From contig NZ_JALKAP010000005.1 of the NCBI RefSeq assembly GCF_023016045.1, positions 124,001-188,000 of the forward strand: a stretch of DNA of 64,000 nucleotides, read 5' to 3'. Positions 30,922-43,367 of the stretch are shown piece after piece; position 1 is the first letter of the stretch; every line of letters begins with the position of its first letter. Under the pieces are notes generated by a model. That model did no database searches. It had not been told where the DNA came from and was given only the letters and a program-made list of their open reading frames with translations. Made by a program: the position numbers and the translations under genes. Origin of the DNA: Marinobacter sp. S6332 (lineage in GTDB: Bacteria; Pseudomonadota; Gammaproteobacteria; Pseudomonadales; Oleiphilaceae).

Positions 30922-31581
30922 ATGCAACAGTATTTCTTAAAGCACCTATCCACTCTAGTGACGGCATTGGCCCTTGCACTGGTGTTCAGCAGTTCAGCGG
31001 CAGCAGCCGGAAAAAATGGTGCAACGGCGGAATTGGCCTCTTTGCTGGGTAGTTACGAAACCTATCAAGCGGACTTTATTCAAATAGTGGTTAACGAGAA
31101 CGGAAGTAAAGTTCAGGAAACCCGTGGTTCCTTAAAAGCCAAAAGGCCGGGTTTGTTTTACTGGGAAACCAGTGCTCCACTATCACAGTTTATCGTCAGT
31201 AACGGCGACAGTGTCGAGGTCTATGACCCTGATCTGGAACAGGTAACCGTTCACAATCTCGACGACCGGGTTCAAACTACGCCAGCGCTGCTACTGAGTG
31301 GCGAGGTCGACAACCTGGAGGATACCTATCGGGTATCCGGCCGCGAAGTCAGCGATGACATCCGGGAGTTTACCCTCGAACCGAAAAGCGAAGATTCGTT
31401 ATTTGTATCTCTGCGCCTTACATTCTTTAAGAAGGAATTGCAGGAAATGCGCATGCAGGATTCTTTGTCCCAGCTTAGTGTGCTGAGCTTTGATCATATC
31501 CGGCTTAATGAAACGGTGGAAAAGAGCGCGTTTGCTCTTGAGTACCCGGAGGGCGTTGACGTAATTCGGGACGAAAGCTGA
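30922..31581 (+). CDS. lolA: outer-membrane lipoprotein carrier protein LolA
   Basis: Periplasmic chaperone that carries lipoproteins from LolCDE to LolB. The 219-residue product starts with a signal peptide (MQQYFLKHLSTLVTALALALVFSSSAAAA). The mature part has the QADFIQIV and RPGLFYWET segments that line the hydrophobic cavity. ATG 30922 is chosen; an in-frame start at 30874 lies inside ftsK and would place charged residues before the signal peptide. rarA begins directly after the stop. Confidence 0.95.
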   Translation: MQQYFLKHLSTLVTALALALVFSSSAAAAGKNGATAELASLLGSYETYQADFIQIVVNENGSKVQETRGSLKAKRPGLFYWETSAPLSQFIVSNGDSVEVYDPDLEQVTVHNLDDRVQTTPALLLSGEVDNLEDTYRVSGREVSDDIREFTLEPKSEDSLFVSLRLTFFKKELQEMRMQDSLSQLSVLSFDHIRLNETVEKSAFALEYPEGVDVIRDES

Positions 31582-31582
31582 C

Positions 31583-35150
<3,568 letters not shown>

Positions 35151-35153
35151 GTT

Positions 35154-36221
35154 TTAGCGCTTGGGAAGAACGTCTTTTAGCTTGTCACGCATCTCGCGAA
35201 TAGCTTTTTCTGTGGTCTCCCAGTCGATACAGGCGTCGGTTACAGACACGCCGTATTTCAGATCTGCCAGATTTTCAGGAATAGACTGATTACCCCAGTT
35301 GATGTTGCTCTCAATCATCAGGCTCTGAATTGACTTGTTGCCTTCGAGGATCTGATGGCTGACGTCCTGCATAACCATCGGCTGGATAGCCGGGTCCTTG
35401 CTGGAGTTGGCATGACTGCAATCCACCATGATGGATTTACGTAAGCCAGCTTTCTCTAGTGCTTGCTCGCAGAGGGTTACACTAACCGAGTCATAATTCG
35501 GTTTACCACCACCGCCACGCAGTACCACATGCCCGTACTGGTTGCCTTTGGTGCGGATTATTGCAACTTGGCCCTGCTGGTCGATCCCCAAAAAGCTATG
35601 GGGGTAGGCGACAGATTTCATAGCATTCACAGCGACGTCCAAGCTGCCATCTGTACCGTTTTTGAAACCGATCGCCATAGATAGGCCACTGCTCATCTCG
35701 CGGTGGGTCTGGGATTCGGTGGTGCGGGCACCAATTGCCGACCAGGCAATCGAGTCCTGAAGATACTGGGGCGATATGGGGTCCAGAGCTTCGGTCGCAA
35801 CCGGCAACCCGAGCTCATTGATGTCGAGCAATAGGCGTCTACCCAGGTGCAGACCGCGCTCGATATCAAAGGTGTCATTCAAATGTGGGTCATTGATAAG
35901 ACCTTTCCAGCCCACAGTGGTTCTTGGCTTTTCAAAATACACGCGCATAACAATTAGCAGAGTATCGCTCACTTCGTCTGCCAGTTTTTTGAGGCGGTTG
36001 GCGTAATCTCTTGCTGCGTCAATATCATGAATTGAGCAGGGGCCTACCACGAGGAACAACCGGTGGTCTTTGCCGTCAATAATGTCGTAAATAGCCTGAC
36101 GGCCGTTTGCAACAGTTTGCGCAGCCTTGCCAGTTAGGGGCATATCCTGTTTGAGCTTTTCAGGGGTAATCAGTGCTTCTTGGCTCGCCACGTTCAGATT
36201 TTCAAGTTTATTGCCGGACAT
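35154..36221 (-). CDS. 3-deoxy-7-phosphoheptulonate synthase (class I)
   Basis: First step of the shikimate pathway: PEP plus erythrose 4-phosphate to DAHP. The 355-residue AroF/AroG/AroH-family protein has the metal and substrate motifs VGPCSIHD, RVYFEKPRTTVGWKGLIND and VDCSHANSSKD. Which aromatic amino acid inhibits it cannot be read off, so I give no symbol. It is convergent with cobA (three bases between the stops) and divergent from the DUF1631 gene. Confidence 0.95.
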   Translation of the reverse strand: MSGNKLENLNVASQEALITPEKLKQDMPLTGKAAQTVANGRQAIYDIIDGKDHRLFLVVGPCSIHDIDAARDYANRLKKLADEVSDTLLIVMRVYFEKPRTTVGWKGLINDPHLNDTFDIERGLHLGRRLLLDINELGLPVATEALDPISPQYLQDSIAWSAIGARTTESQTHREMSSGLSMAIGFKNGTDGSLDVAVNAMKSVAYPHSFLGIDQQGQVAIIRTKGNQYGHVVLRGGGGKPNYDSVSVTLCEQALEKAGLRKSIMVDCSHANSSKDPAIQPMVMQDVSHQILEGNKSIQSLMIESNINWGNQSIPENLADLKYGVSVTDACIDWETTEKAIREMRDKLKDVLPKR

Positions 36222-36341
36222 TTTTTGCTGTTTCCCCGATTCTTATCGTGCTGCCCGGCTGAACTGTGCAATATTCAAACAGGGCTACAAATTAACGCGA
36301 ATAGCACCGGACCCGACTCTGGCCAACCCCGGCGAGTTCGT

Positions 36342-36347
36342 TATACT
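36342..36347 (+). promoter_or_regulatory. possible -10 box of the DUF1631 gene
   Basis: TATACT lies 48 bases before the ATG at 36395 in the region divergent from the DAHP synthase gene. No clear -35 box is seen. Confidence 0.3.
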
Positions 36348-36394
36348 GCTTTATTTACTGGGCCTTTTCAACGCTTCTTGAGCATGGGGAATGG

Positions 36395-38218
36395 ATGTCA
36401 CAAAACAGGCCGAAATCTAACCAGGTGGCCTCGCGGAAGGCAGTTGCCAAGAAAATTGATGAAGTTCTTGCAGGCATTCGGGTTCCTGATCTTCCTTATC
36501 CCGCCGGTAAACTGTCGCCCGAAACAGCCAGCGACTGGCAACCTTTGCTGTCTTCATGTTGGACAGAGCAACGGGATGAGCGAGTTACCCATGTACTCCG
36601 CTCAGTAAATCTGGATTGGTCGGTTCGACAGATCAACGCAGCTTATGTAGCTGACCGCATCATGGATGTCTTCCTAAAAACCAGTGGGCTGCATACACAG
36701 ATCGTGCGCCGTATTGCCCGATTGAGGTTTTATCTTGCCTGGCGTATGAACCTTGATGGCCACCGAGCGTTCAACGACACCTTATTGGTATGGCTAGACA
36801 GCTTTCAGGAATGGCGCGGCTGGAGTGATTCTGGTGGGCGCTCATCCAAAGCTCTTTTGGATCAGCTGGATGCTTTGGTAACTGCAGTTTCTGCCAGTTT
36901 CGAGTCTGGCACCTCGAGCACGGTGGATACCTTTTGCAGGCAGTGGCAGGAGGACTCATTCAAGCGCAGCGCTCAAACCGGCAAGCTGCGCCAGCGACTG
37001 TTGGAGACCGAACAAGGCGCTGCTCGGCAACGGCGGGCCGATCAAACTTCCAGAGCCCTTATCGGCCGTGCGCTGCAGGGTAGAAAGCTGCCGCAGCCGG
37101 TTCTTAGTTTTATTTTCGAGCACTGGCAAGGCCTGCTCAAACAGACGGTGTGGGATTCCGGGGTTACTGGCGAAGCATGTCGGCATGGCAACAAGTTACT
37201 GGAATGGCTCGTGTGGGTGGGGGATCCGTCGCTATCAGATAAAGACCGGGACCGGCTTTACCATGTTGGGGAACAGCTAGGTGACCGCTTGGTAGATGTT
37301 TGGGGACGAGTATTTGATCGCCCCTTAACTCCGAACTCGCTAGCGGGTATTGGGGCAGTTTTGATGTCCCGGTTGCGGGGTGAAACGCCCGAGCTGGTTG
37401 ATGCGTTACCGGATGACGGTCGCTTCTTATGGAGCCCGGCCTGGCTCAATTTTGCACCGCCACAACACAAAGAGTTTGAGCCCTTTGAGAACAGTTGGTT
37501 TGTTGAAGGTGAGGGGACTGAGGAACAACGCCGTTATTTTTGTGCCTTGCTTGAAGATACTGCGGAAATCCTCTGGACAAACGGTACAGGTGTAAAGTTG
37601 GGACTTCAGCCTTGGCAAGCCTTCTGCCAGTCCAAGGAGGAAGGGAGCATTCGTCCACTGCCGGATCCGACACCATTTGGTGATGTGCTTGAAGAGACTG
37701 TCCAGTTGCTGGCAACAGCTTGTGAAAAGCAACGAAAACAAAGGGAGCAAGCGGCGGCGGCGGCTAAGGCTCAGGCCGATGCCCTAAGACAAGAAAGGGA
37801 GGCCGCCGAGCTAAAACGCCAGCAGCATGAAGCCGAAAGATTGGCGGTTTTGGAACGCGAACGCCAGAAGTTGGAGGAACAGCGCTTAGCAGACGCTCAA
37901 GCAGAGCAGGAGCGTGTGCACATTGAAAAAACACAACTGGCGCAGAAGCAAGTAGATGATTTAGGCCTTGGTGGCTGGATTGCTGTGGAATCCGAGCAAC
38001 CCGCTGTTGCAGCGACAAGGCTTAAGCTGGCTGTTCGAACCAACGCATCCCGAAAGCTGATCTTCGTCGACAAGCTAGGGCTCAACCGGCGCGAGTTTAT
38101 GGATGATGAGCTGGTTCAGGGTATCGTGGAGGAACGAATTCGAATTTTGGGTGGCGCCTCTGAATTTGATGACACGCTAAGCCGAGTGGTCGGCCGTATT
38201 CGTGTCGGGCGTAGCTGA
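36395..38218 (+). CDS. DUF1631 family protein
   Basis: A 607-residue cytoplasmic protein of the uncharacterised DUF1631 family. The central stretch GRKLPQPVLSFIFEHWQ (near residue 230) and the end LKLAVRTNASRKLIFVDKLGLNRREF match the family. Between them a ~75-residue charged Ala/Gln/Glu/Arg helix (~442-520) looks like a coiled coil or single alpha helix. It is shorter than the ~700-residue members I remember. ATG 36395 has GGGGAA just upstream. The next gene, 31 bases on, encodes a PilZ protein, which suggests a joint role in c-di-GMP-linked processes (inference). Confidence 0.8.
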   Translation: MSQNRPKSNQVASRKAVAKKIDEVLAGIRVPDLPYPAGKLSPETASDWQPLLSSCWTEQRDERVTHVLRSVNLDWSVRQINAAYVADRIMDVFLKTSGLHTQIVRRIARLRFYLAWRMNLDGHRAFNDTLLVWLDSFQEWRGWSDSGGRSSKALLDQLDALVTAVSASFESGTSSTVDTFCRQWQEDSFKRSAQTGKLRQRLLETEQGAARQRRADQTSRALIGRALQGRKLPQPVLSFIFEHWQGLLKQTVWDSGVTGEACRHGNKLLEWLVWVGDPSLSDKDRDRLYHVGEQLGDRLVDVWGRVFDRPLTPNSLAGIGAVLMSRLRGETPELVDALPDDGRFLWSPAWLNFAPPQHKEFEPFENSWFVEGEGTEEQRRYFCALLEDTAEILWTNGTGVKLGLQPWQAFCQSKEEGSIRPLPDPTPFGDVLEETVQLLATACEKQRKQREQAAAAAKAQADALRQEREAAELKRQQHEAERLAVLERERQKLEEQRLADAQAEQERVHIEKTQLAQKQVDDLGLGGWIAVESEQPAVAATRLKLAVRTNASRKLIFVDKLGLNRREFMDDELVQGIVEERIRILGGASEFDDTLSRVVGRIRVGRS

Positions 38219-38249
38219 TCGCATGGCAAACAAGAAGCCAGGAATAATA

Positions 38250-38663
38250 ATGCAAGACACTGACTATACGTTTGGAACGCCAGAGGATCCTGTTAGCGGT
38301 CAAGACAAACGCATGCAGTATCGCTTAACTGCTCGGGCACAGGTAATGCTGGAGTTGGAAGCTGGCTACCCTGCATCAGAAGGCGTTGTTGCTTCGCCCC
38401 TGCGGAAAATGGCTTGCGGCGTGCGTGACATTTCAGCCAGTGGGCTTTGTTTGCTTACCGAACAGGACCTGTCAGTGGGTGCCCTGTATCCGATATCCGT
38501 TAAATTGGTAAATCATGTGGAACCCTTTGTTCTCATGGTGGAAGTCAGCTGGTGTCGACCGGCTGAGGATGGTTTTCGAGTGGGTGTGAGAATCATCCAG
38601 TCAGATCAGACGGCCTATGTAGAGTGGGCGGAGGCAGTGGCGAGCGCTATTGAGCCGCCATAG
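38250..38663 (+). CDS. PilZ domain-containing protein
   Basis: A 137-residue PilZ protein. Unlike the one at 3143, it has candidate c-di-GMP-binding motifs: KRMQYRLTAR resembles RxxxR (near residues 21-30), and DISASGL resembles (D/N)xSxxG. It may therefore be a real c-di-GMP receptor. ATG 38250 is preferred because AGGA stands six bases before it; ATG 38223 is also in frame. It pairs with the DUF1631 gene upstream and ends before a strong bidirectional terminator. Confidence 0.8.
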   Translation: MQDTDYTFGTPEDPVSGQDKRMQYRLTARAQVMLELEAGYPASEGVVASPLRKMACGVRDISASGLCLLTEQDLSVGALYPISVKLVNHVEPFVLMVEVSWCRPAEDGFRVGVRIIQSDQTAYVEWAEAVASAIEPP

Positions 38664-38690
38664 CTAAGCGCTTACGAGGGGTATGGGTCA

Positions 38691-38721
38691 GCAAAAAGCC
38701 AGCGTTGCGCTGGCTTTTTGC
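38691..38721. terminator. bidirectional intrinsic terminator
   Basis: A 14-bp perfect stem, 38691-38704 with 38708-38721, has a TTG loop and A5/T5 runs on both sides of a GC core. It serves the convergent PilZ and fabI genes. Confidence 0.9.
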
Positions 38722-38744
38722 CTGAATACTGACAGTTTTAAGCG

Positions 38745-39530
38745 TTACTCTTCTAGTTCGCCCATGCCGGTAATATTGAACCCGGCATCTACATACATAA
38801 TCTCACCGGTAATCCCGCTGGCCATGTCAGAAGCCAGAAAGGCTGCTGCATTACCCACTTCGTCTGTAGTCACGTTGCGGCGAAGGGGCGCACGCCGGGC
38901 ATTTTCAGCGAGCATTTTTCGGAAACTCTTGATTCCCGATGCCGCCAGAGTCCTGATCGGTCCTGCGGAAATGCCGTTTACGCGAATACCATCACGGCCC
39001 AAACTTGCGGCCATGTAGCGTACGTTTGCTTCCAGTGAAGCCTTGGCAAGGCCCATCACGTTATAGTTTTGCAGAACCTTCTCTGCGCCCAAATAGCTCA
39101 GCGTCAGCAAGGAGCTGCCTTCGTGCATCATGGAGCGTGCACCTTTGGCCAAAGCAACAAAACTGTAGGAACTGATGTCGTGGGCGATTTTGAAGCCCTC
39201 GCGAGTGGTTACGTCCACGTAGTTGCCATCAAGTTCATGGCCTGGCGCAAAGCCAACAGCGTGAACGATGATGTCGATATTGTCCCAGTGCTTGTTTAGC
39301 TCTTTGAACACATTTTCGATTTCTTCATCGCTGGCAACGTCGCAAGGGAAGATGAGTTTGCTGCCCCAGCCCTCAGCGAACTTCTCAACTCTGGGTTGCA
39401 GTTTTTCGTTCTGGTAGGTAAATGCCAGCTCTGCGCCTTCGCGGGCAAAGGCATCGGCAATGCCGTATGCAATGGATAGTTTGCTGGCTACGCCAACGAT
39501 AAGTGCTTTCTTGCCACTGAGTATTCCCAT
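38745..39530 (-). CDS. fabI: enoyl-[acyl-carrier-protein] reductase [NADH]
   Basis: Last reduction of each fatty-acid elongation cycle, and the target of triclosan. The 261-residue short-chain dehydrogenase-like protein has the catalytic Tyr 156 and Lys 163 (YNVMGLAK), exactly at the E. coli positions. [13 protein letters not shown] binds NADH. It follows yejF in the same direction by 66 bases, as in Pseudomonas. Confidence 0.97.
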   Translation of the reverse strand: MGILSGKKALIVGVASKLSIAYGIADAFAREGAELAFTYQNEKLQPRVEKFAEGWGSKLIFPCDVASDEEIENVFKELNKHWDNIDIIVHAVGFAPGHELDGNYVDVTTREGFKIAHDISSYSFVALAKGARSMMHEGSSLLTLSYLGAEKVLQNYNVMGLAKASLEANVRYMAASLGRDGIRVNGISAGPIRTLAASGIKSFRKMLAENARRAPLRRNVTTDEVGNAAAFLASDMASGITGEIMYVDAGFNITGMGELEE

Positions 39531-39596
39531 GGGTTGTTCTCCCTGTGTTCCTGATTTTAGTGCATTATCCCCGAAGTCGGCTGGCAGGAGTAACGC

Positions 39597-41213
39597 TCAA
39601 ATGGTCGTAGTGAGGTTTGCATCTGTCGGCTGATAGAAAAACGCCGCATGAAGCAATTCTTGTGTGTATTCTTGTGCGGGCGCACGGAAAATCTGGCCCG
39701 CATCGCCGTGTTCCACAATCGTACCCTGTCGCAGCACTAACAGTTGATGACTGAGTGCCCGCACGACAGCTAGATCGTGGCTTATAAAGATATAGCTTAG
39801 ACCATAGCGTGCCTGAATATCCCGAAGCAGTTCGATCACTTGCTTTTGCACAGTGCGATCCAAAGCCGATGTGGGCTCATCAAGAATGATTAGGTCTGGT
39901 TGAAGCACCAATGCTCTAGCAATTGCTATGCGTTGGCGCTGGCCACCGGAAAATTCATGTGGGTAGCGGTGCCTCGCCTCTGGATCCAAGCCTACGTCTT
40001 TGAGTGCCGCAACCACTTTTGTGTCGTGGCTGTCCCGATTATCAGAGTCATGTATTTCCAAGCCTTCCCGAACGATTTCAGCAATGGACATACGCGGGCT
40101 CAAGCTACCAAAAGGATCCTGAAAAACGATTTGCACCCGCCGACGCCAAGGTCGGAAGGCGCCTTGGTCTAATCCGGAAAGCTCTTGGCCATCCAACTTT
40201 ATGCTGCCGGTGCTCGCAGTAAGCTTTAGTAGGGCGTGGCCAATGGTGGTTTTGCCGCTACCGCTTTCGCCGACAATCCCGAGGGTTTGCCCCCGATCCA
40301 GAGTAAAGCTGACCTGTTTTACTGCATGAAAATGCTCTTTTACCTTGCCGAATAGCCCCTTTCGGGTCGGAAAGCGCACATCGAGTTTGTTCACGTCTAA
40401 CAATGGCTTGTCACTTTTTGCGACCGCCAAGGGTGCGTCTGGAGGTTCTGCACTTAGAAGTTTGCGCGTGTATGGGTGGCTAGGCGATGCAAACAAGGCC
40501 GCGGTTTCGGCTTGCTCAACCAGCTTTCCATGTTCCATTACCGCTACCCGGCTGGCGTAGCGCCGCACTATGGTAAGGTCGTGGGTAATCAGCAAGATGG
40601 CCATTCCCAGCTTCTGCTGTAAGTCTTGCAGTAGCTCCAATACCTGTTTTTGAACGGTTACATCCAGAGCGGTGGTTGGCTCGTCAGCAATCAGCAAATC
40701 CGGCTCATTTGCTAACGCCATGGCGATCATCACGCGCTGTTTCTGGCCACCGGACAGCTGGTGTGGGTAGGCGCCAAGTCGGCTTTCCGGGTTCTCGATA
40801 CCGACGAGTCGTAAAAGCTCCAAACACCGTTCCCGAGCCTGAGGGCCGCGCATACCTTTGTGAAGCTCCAGAGTTTCACAGATTTGCTTTTCAATGTTAT
40901 GCAGAGGATTAAGTGAAGTCATGGGCTCTTGAAAGATCATGCTGATCTCCCGCCCACGAACCTGGCGCAAACGTTTCTCTGGTGCTTGCAGAAGGTCTTC
41001 ACCGCAATAAAGGATCTTACCAGTGGGGTAGCTGGCTTGGCGCTCATTTAATAGGCGCAGCACAGACAGCGCAGTAACGGATTTTCCCGAGCCACTCTCT
41101 CCAACCAAGGCTAGAGTTTCACCTTTTTGCAGGCTAAGAGATATGGAATCTACGGCTCTCTGGGCCTGATTGAAGCAGACAGAGAGATTGTCTATCTCAA
41201 GCAGTTTGCTCAT
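39597..41213 (-). CDS. yejF: ABC transporter ATP-binding protein YejF
   Basis: Double ATPase of the YejABEF peptide importer. The 538-residue product has two ABC cassettes, each with Walker A ([21 protein letters not shown]), a signature ([16 protein letters not shown]) and Walker B ([24 protein letters not shown]). Family members import oligopeptides, including microcin C in E. coli. It is the last of four yej genes, here in the order A-B-E-F. Confidence 0.95.
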   Translation of the reverse strand: MSKLLEIDNLSVCFNQAQRAVDSISLSLQKGETLALVGESGSGKSVTALSVLRLLNERQASYPTGKILYCGEDLLQAPEKRLRQVRGREISMIFQEPMTSLNPLHNIEKQICETLELHKGMRGPQARERCLELLRLVGIENPESRLGAYPHQLSGGQKQRVMIAMALANEPDLLIADEPTTALDVTVQKQVLELLQDLQQKLGMAILLITHDLTIVRRYASRVAVMEHGKLVEQAETAALFASPSHPYTRKLLSAEPPDAPLAVAKSDKPLLDVNKLDVRFPTRKGLFGKVKEHFHAVKQVSFTLDRGQTLGIVGESGSGKTTIGHALLKLTASTGSIKLDGQELSGLDQGAFRPWRRRVQIVFQDPFGSLSPRMSIAEIVREGLEIHDSDNRDSHDTKVVAALKDVGLDPEARHRYPHEFSGGQRQRIAIARALVLQPDLIILDEPTSALDRTVQKQVIELLRDIQARYGLSYIFISHDLAVVRALSHQLLVLRQGTIVEHGDAGQIFRAPAQEYTQELLHAAFFYQPTDANLTTTI

Positions 41214-41239
41214 ATAAGTATGCTCATATCAGCTCACTT

Positions 41240-42265
41240 TTAACCATTCTTGCGGGGATCGAAGGCATCCCGCACGGCTTCGCCCACAAAAACCAGCAGG
41301 GTTAGCATCAGTGACAGGGAAACGAAGGCTGAAATACCCAGCCAAGGCGCATGCAGGTTGGCCTTGCCCTGCGCAATCAACTCCCCGAGGGAGGGTGACC
41401 CGGATGGCAAACCAAAGCCCAAGAAGTCGAGGGAGGTTAGGCCGGTAATAGCGCCTGTCAGGATAAACGGCAGAAAGGTAAGCGTGGCCACCATGGCGTT
41501 GGGAAGAATATGCCGGAACATGATTTTCCGGTTATCCAGCCCCAGTGCTCTTGCCGCTTTTACGTATTCAAAATTGCGCGCCCTTAAGAACTCCGCACGA
41601 ACCACGTCTACTAAGCCCATCCAGCTAAACATCAGCATTATGCCCAGCAGCCACCAGAAGTTTGGTTGCACAATCCCTGAGAGGATGATCAGAAGGTAGA
41701 GCACCGGCAGTCCCGACCAAATTTCGATAAAACGCTGCCCGACCAAATCAATTTTTCCGCCGTAAAAGCCCTGAATAGCGCCAACTATTACACCAACAAT
41801 ACAGCTGGCGATGGTGAGGGTCAGGCCGAACAGAACGGAAATGCGAAAGCCGTAGATGACCCGGGCAGCTACATCTCGGCCCTGATCGTCCGTGCCAAGC
41901 CAATTCACGGTACTTGGCGGTGCAGGTGAGGGCTCTTCCAACTCGTAGTTAATCGTGTCGTAACTGAATCGAATCGGAGGCCAGAGCATCCAGCCATTGG
42001 CGAGAATCTCTTCGGCGATGAACGGGTCGCGATAATCTGCGTCGGTTGGCAAAAATCCGCCAAAGGTTTCTTCTGAAACTCGCTCTACTATCGGAAAGTA
42101 CAAGGTGTCCTGATAGGAAATCACAAGGGGTTTGTCGTTAGCGATCAGTTCAGCTACCAGCGTGAGCCCGAAAATGACCAGAAACGCCCATAAAGACCAG
42201 AATCCCCGACGGTTTTTGCGGAAGTTGCGTAAACGACGCTGTTGAATCGGGGTGAGCGCCTTCAT
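41240..42265 (-). CDS. yejE: ABC transporter permease YejE
   Basis: Second permease of the Yej importer, 341 residues. It has one N-terminal helix, a large periplasmic loop (about residues 50-130) and a C-terminal BPD_transp_1 domain with the EAA-like loop EFLRARNFEYVKAARALGLDNRKIMFRHILPNAM. ATG 42265 is chosen because it follows the yejB stop by one base; an in-frame start 24 bases further upstream would overlap yejB. Confidence 0.94.
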   Translation of the reverse strand: MKALTPIQQRRLRNFRKNRRGFWSLWAFLVIFGLTLVAELIANDKPLVISYQDTLYFPIVERVSEETFGGFLPTDADYRDPFIAEEILANGWMLWPPIRFSYDTINYELEEPSPAPPSTVNWLGTDDQGRDVAARVIYGFRISVLFGLTLTIASCIVGVIVGAIQGFYGGKIDLVGQRFIEIWSGLPVLYLLIILSGIVQPNFWWLLGIMLMFSWMGLVDVVRAEFLRARNFEYVKAARALGLDNRKIMFRHILPNAMVATLTFLPFILTGAITGLTSLDFLGFGLPSGSPSLGELIAQGKANLHAPWLGISAFVSLSLMLTLLVFVGEAVRDAFDPRKNG

Positions 42266-42266
42266 G

Positions 42267-43352
42267 TTACGCACCCTCCCGGCTTTCAAAGTCGATGCGT
42301 GGGTCCACCAATACGTAGGTAATATCGGAAATCAGTTTTAGCACCAGCCCCATGAGGGTGAAAATAAAGAGGGTTCCGAAAATGACTGGGTAATCCCGGT
42401 TGAGCGCGGCTTCAAACCCTAGCAAGCCCAGACCATCAAGGGAAAAAATAACCTCAATGAGCAATGACCCGGTAAAGAACAGGGAGACGAGCACCCCCGG
42501 CAGGCTGGCAATAACAATCAACATGGCGTTGCGGAACACGTGCCCGTATAGAACCTGTTTCTCATCCAAACCTTTTGCTCTGGCGGTTACGACGTAGTGT
42601 TTGCCGATCTCGTCCAGAAACGAGTTTTTGGTCAATAGGGTCAGCGTGGCAAAGCCACCAATCACGTTGGCAGTCACCGGTAGCGCAAGGTGCCAGAAGT
42701 AGTCTCCAATTTTCTGGTACCAGTTAAGCTGGTCGAAGTCGGAAGAGGTTAGCCCTCGCAGCGGAAACCAGTCGAAATAACTGCCCCCGGCAAACAGGAC
42801 AATCAGCAGTATCGCGAACAGGAACCCCGGGATGGCGTAACCAATTACGATGGCCGAACTACTCCAAACATCGAAGCGTGAGCCGTCTGAAACTGCTTTT
42901 CGAATACCTAAAGGTATGGATATAAAGTAGATAATCAGCGTAGACCAAAGCCCGAGGGATATGGAAACGGGCATTTTGTCTACGATAAGTTCAATAACGC
43001 TTTTTTCCCGGAAAAAAGAATCACCAAAATCGAAGGTGGCGTAATCTTTGAGCATTTTGAAAAAGCGCTCATGGGCCGGTTTATCGAAGCCATACATCAC
43101 TTCGATTTCCTTGAGCATTTCATCGGGGATGCCCCGGGAGCCCCGGCTATCGCTGGAAGCCGCGGAAACTTCGCCCCCTGTATCGCCACCTGAGGCACGG
43201 GCCAACGTGCTGCCACCGTGGCCTTCCATTTCCGCAATCAACTGTTCAACCGGTCCGCCGGGGGCAGCCTGAACAATCACGAAGTTCAGCAGCAGAATGC
43301 CGATTAGCGTGGGAATAATCAGCGCAAGGCGCCGGAGTATATAGATGCCCAT
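42267..43352 (-). CDS. yejB: ABC transporter permease YejB
   Basis: First permease of the Yej importer, 361 residues. It has an N-terminal helix, a Gly/Ser-rich periplasmic stretch (~45-72) similar to that of E. coli YejB, and a permease domain with the cytoplasmic loop [26 protein letters not shown]. It lies 15 bases after yejA. Confidence 0.95.
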   Translation of the reverse strand: MGIYILRRLALIIPTLIGILLLNFVIVQAAPGGPVEQLIAEMEGHGGSTLARASGGDTGGEVSAASSDSRGSRGIPDEMLKEIEVMYGFDKPAHERFFKMLKDYATFDFGDSFFREKSVIELIVDKMPVSISLGLWSTLIIYFISIPLGIRKAVSDGSRFDVWSSSAIVIGYAIPGFLFAILLIVLFAGGSYFDWFPLRGLTSSDFDQLNWYQKIGDYFWHLALPVTANVIGGFATLTLLTKNSFLDEIGKHYVVTARAKGLDEKQVLYGHVFRNAMLIVIASLPGVLVSLFFTGSLLIEVIFSLDGLGLLGFEAALNRDYPVIFGTLFIFTLMGLVLKLISDITYVLVDPRIDFESREGA

Positions 43353-43367
43353 TTAGCGACTACTTCC

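Noticed and set aside
36180..36608. 142-codon plus-strand open frame near the DUF1631 start
   Set aside because: It overlaps the DAHP synthase start region and the DUF1631 gene in another frame, with Cys/Pro-rich unlikely sequence.
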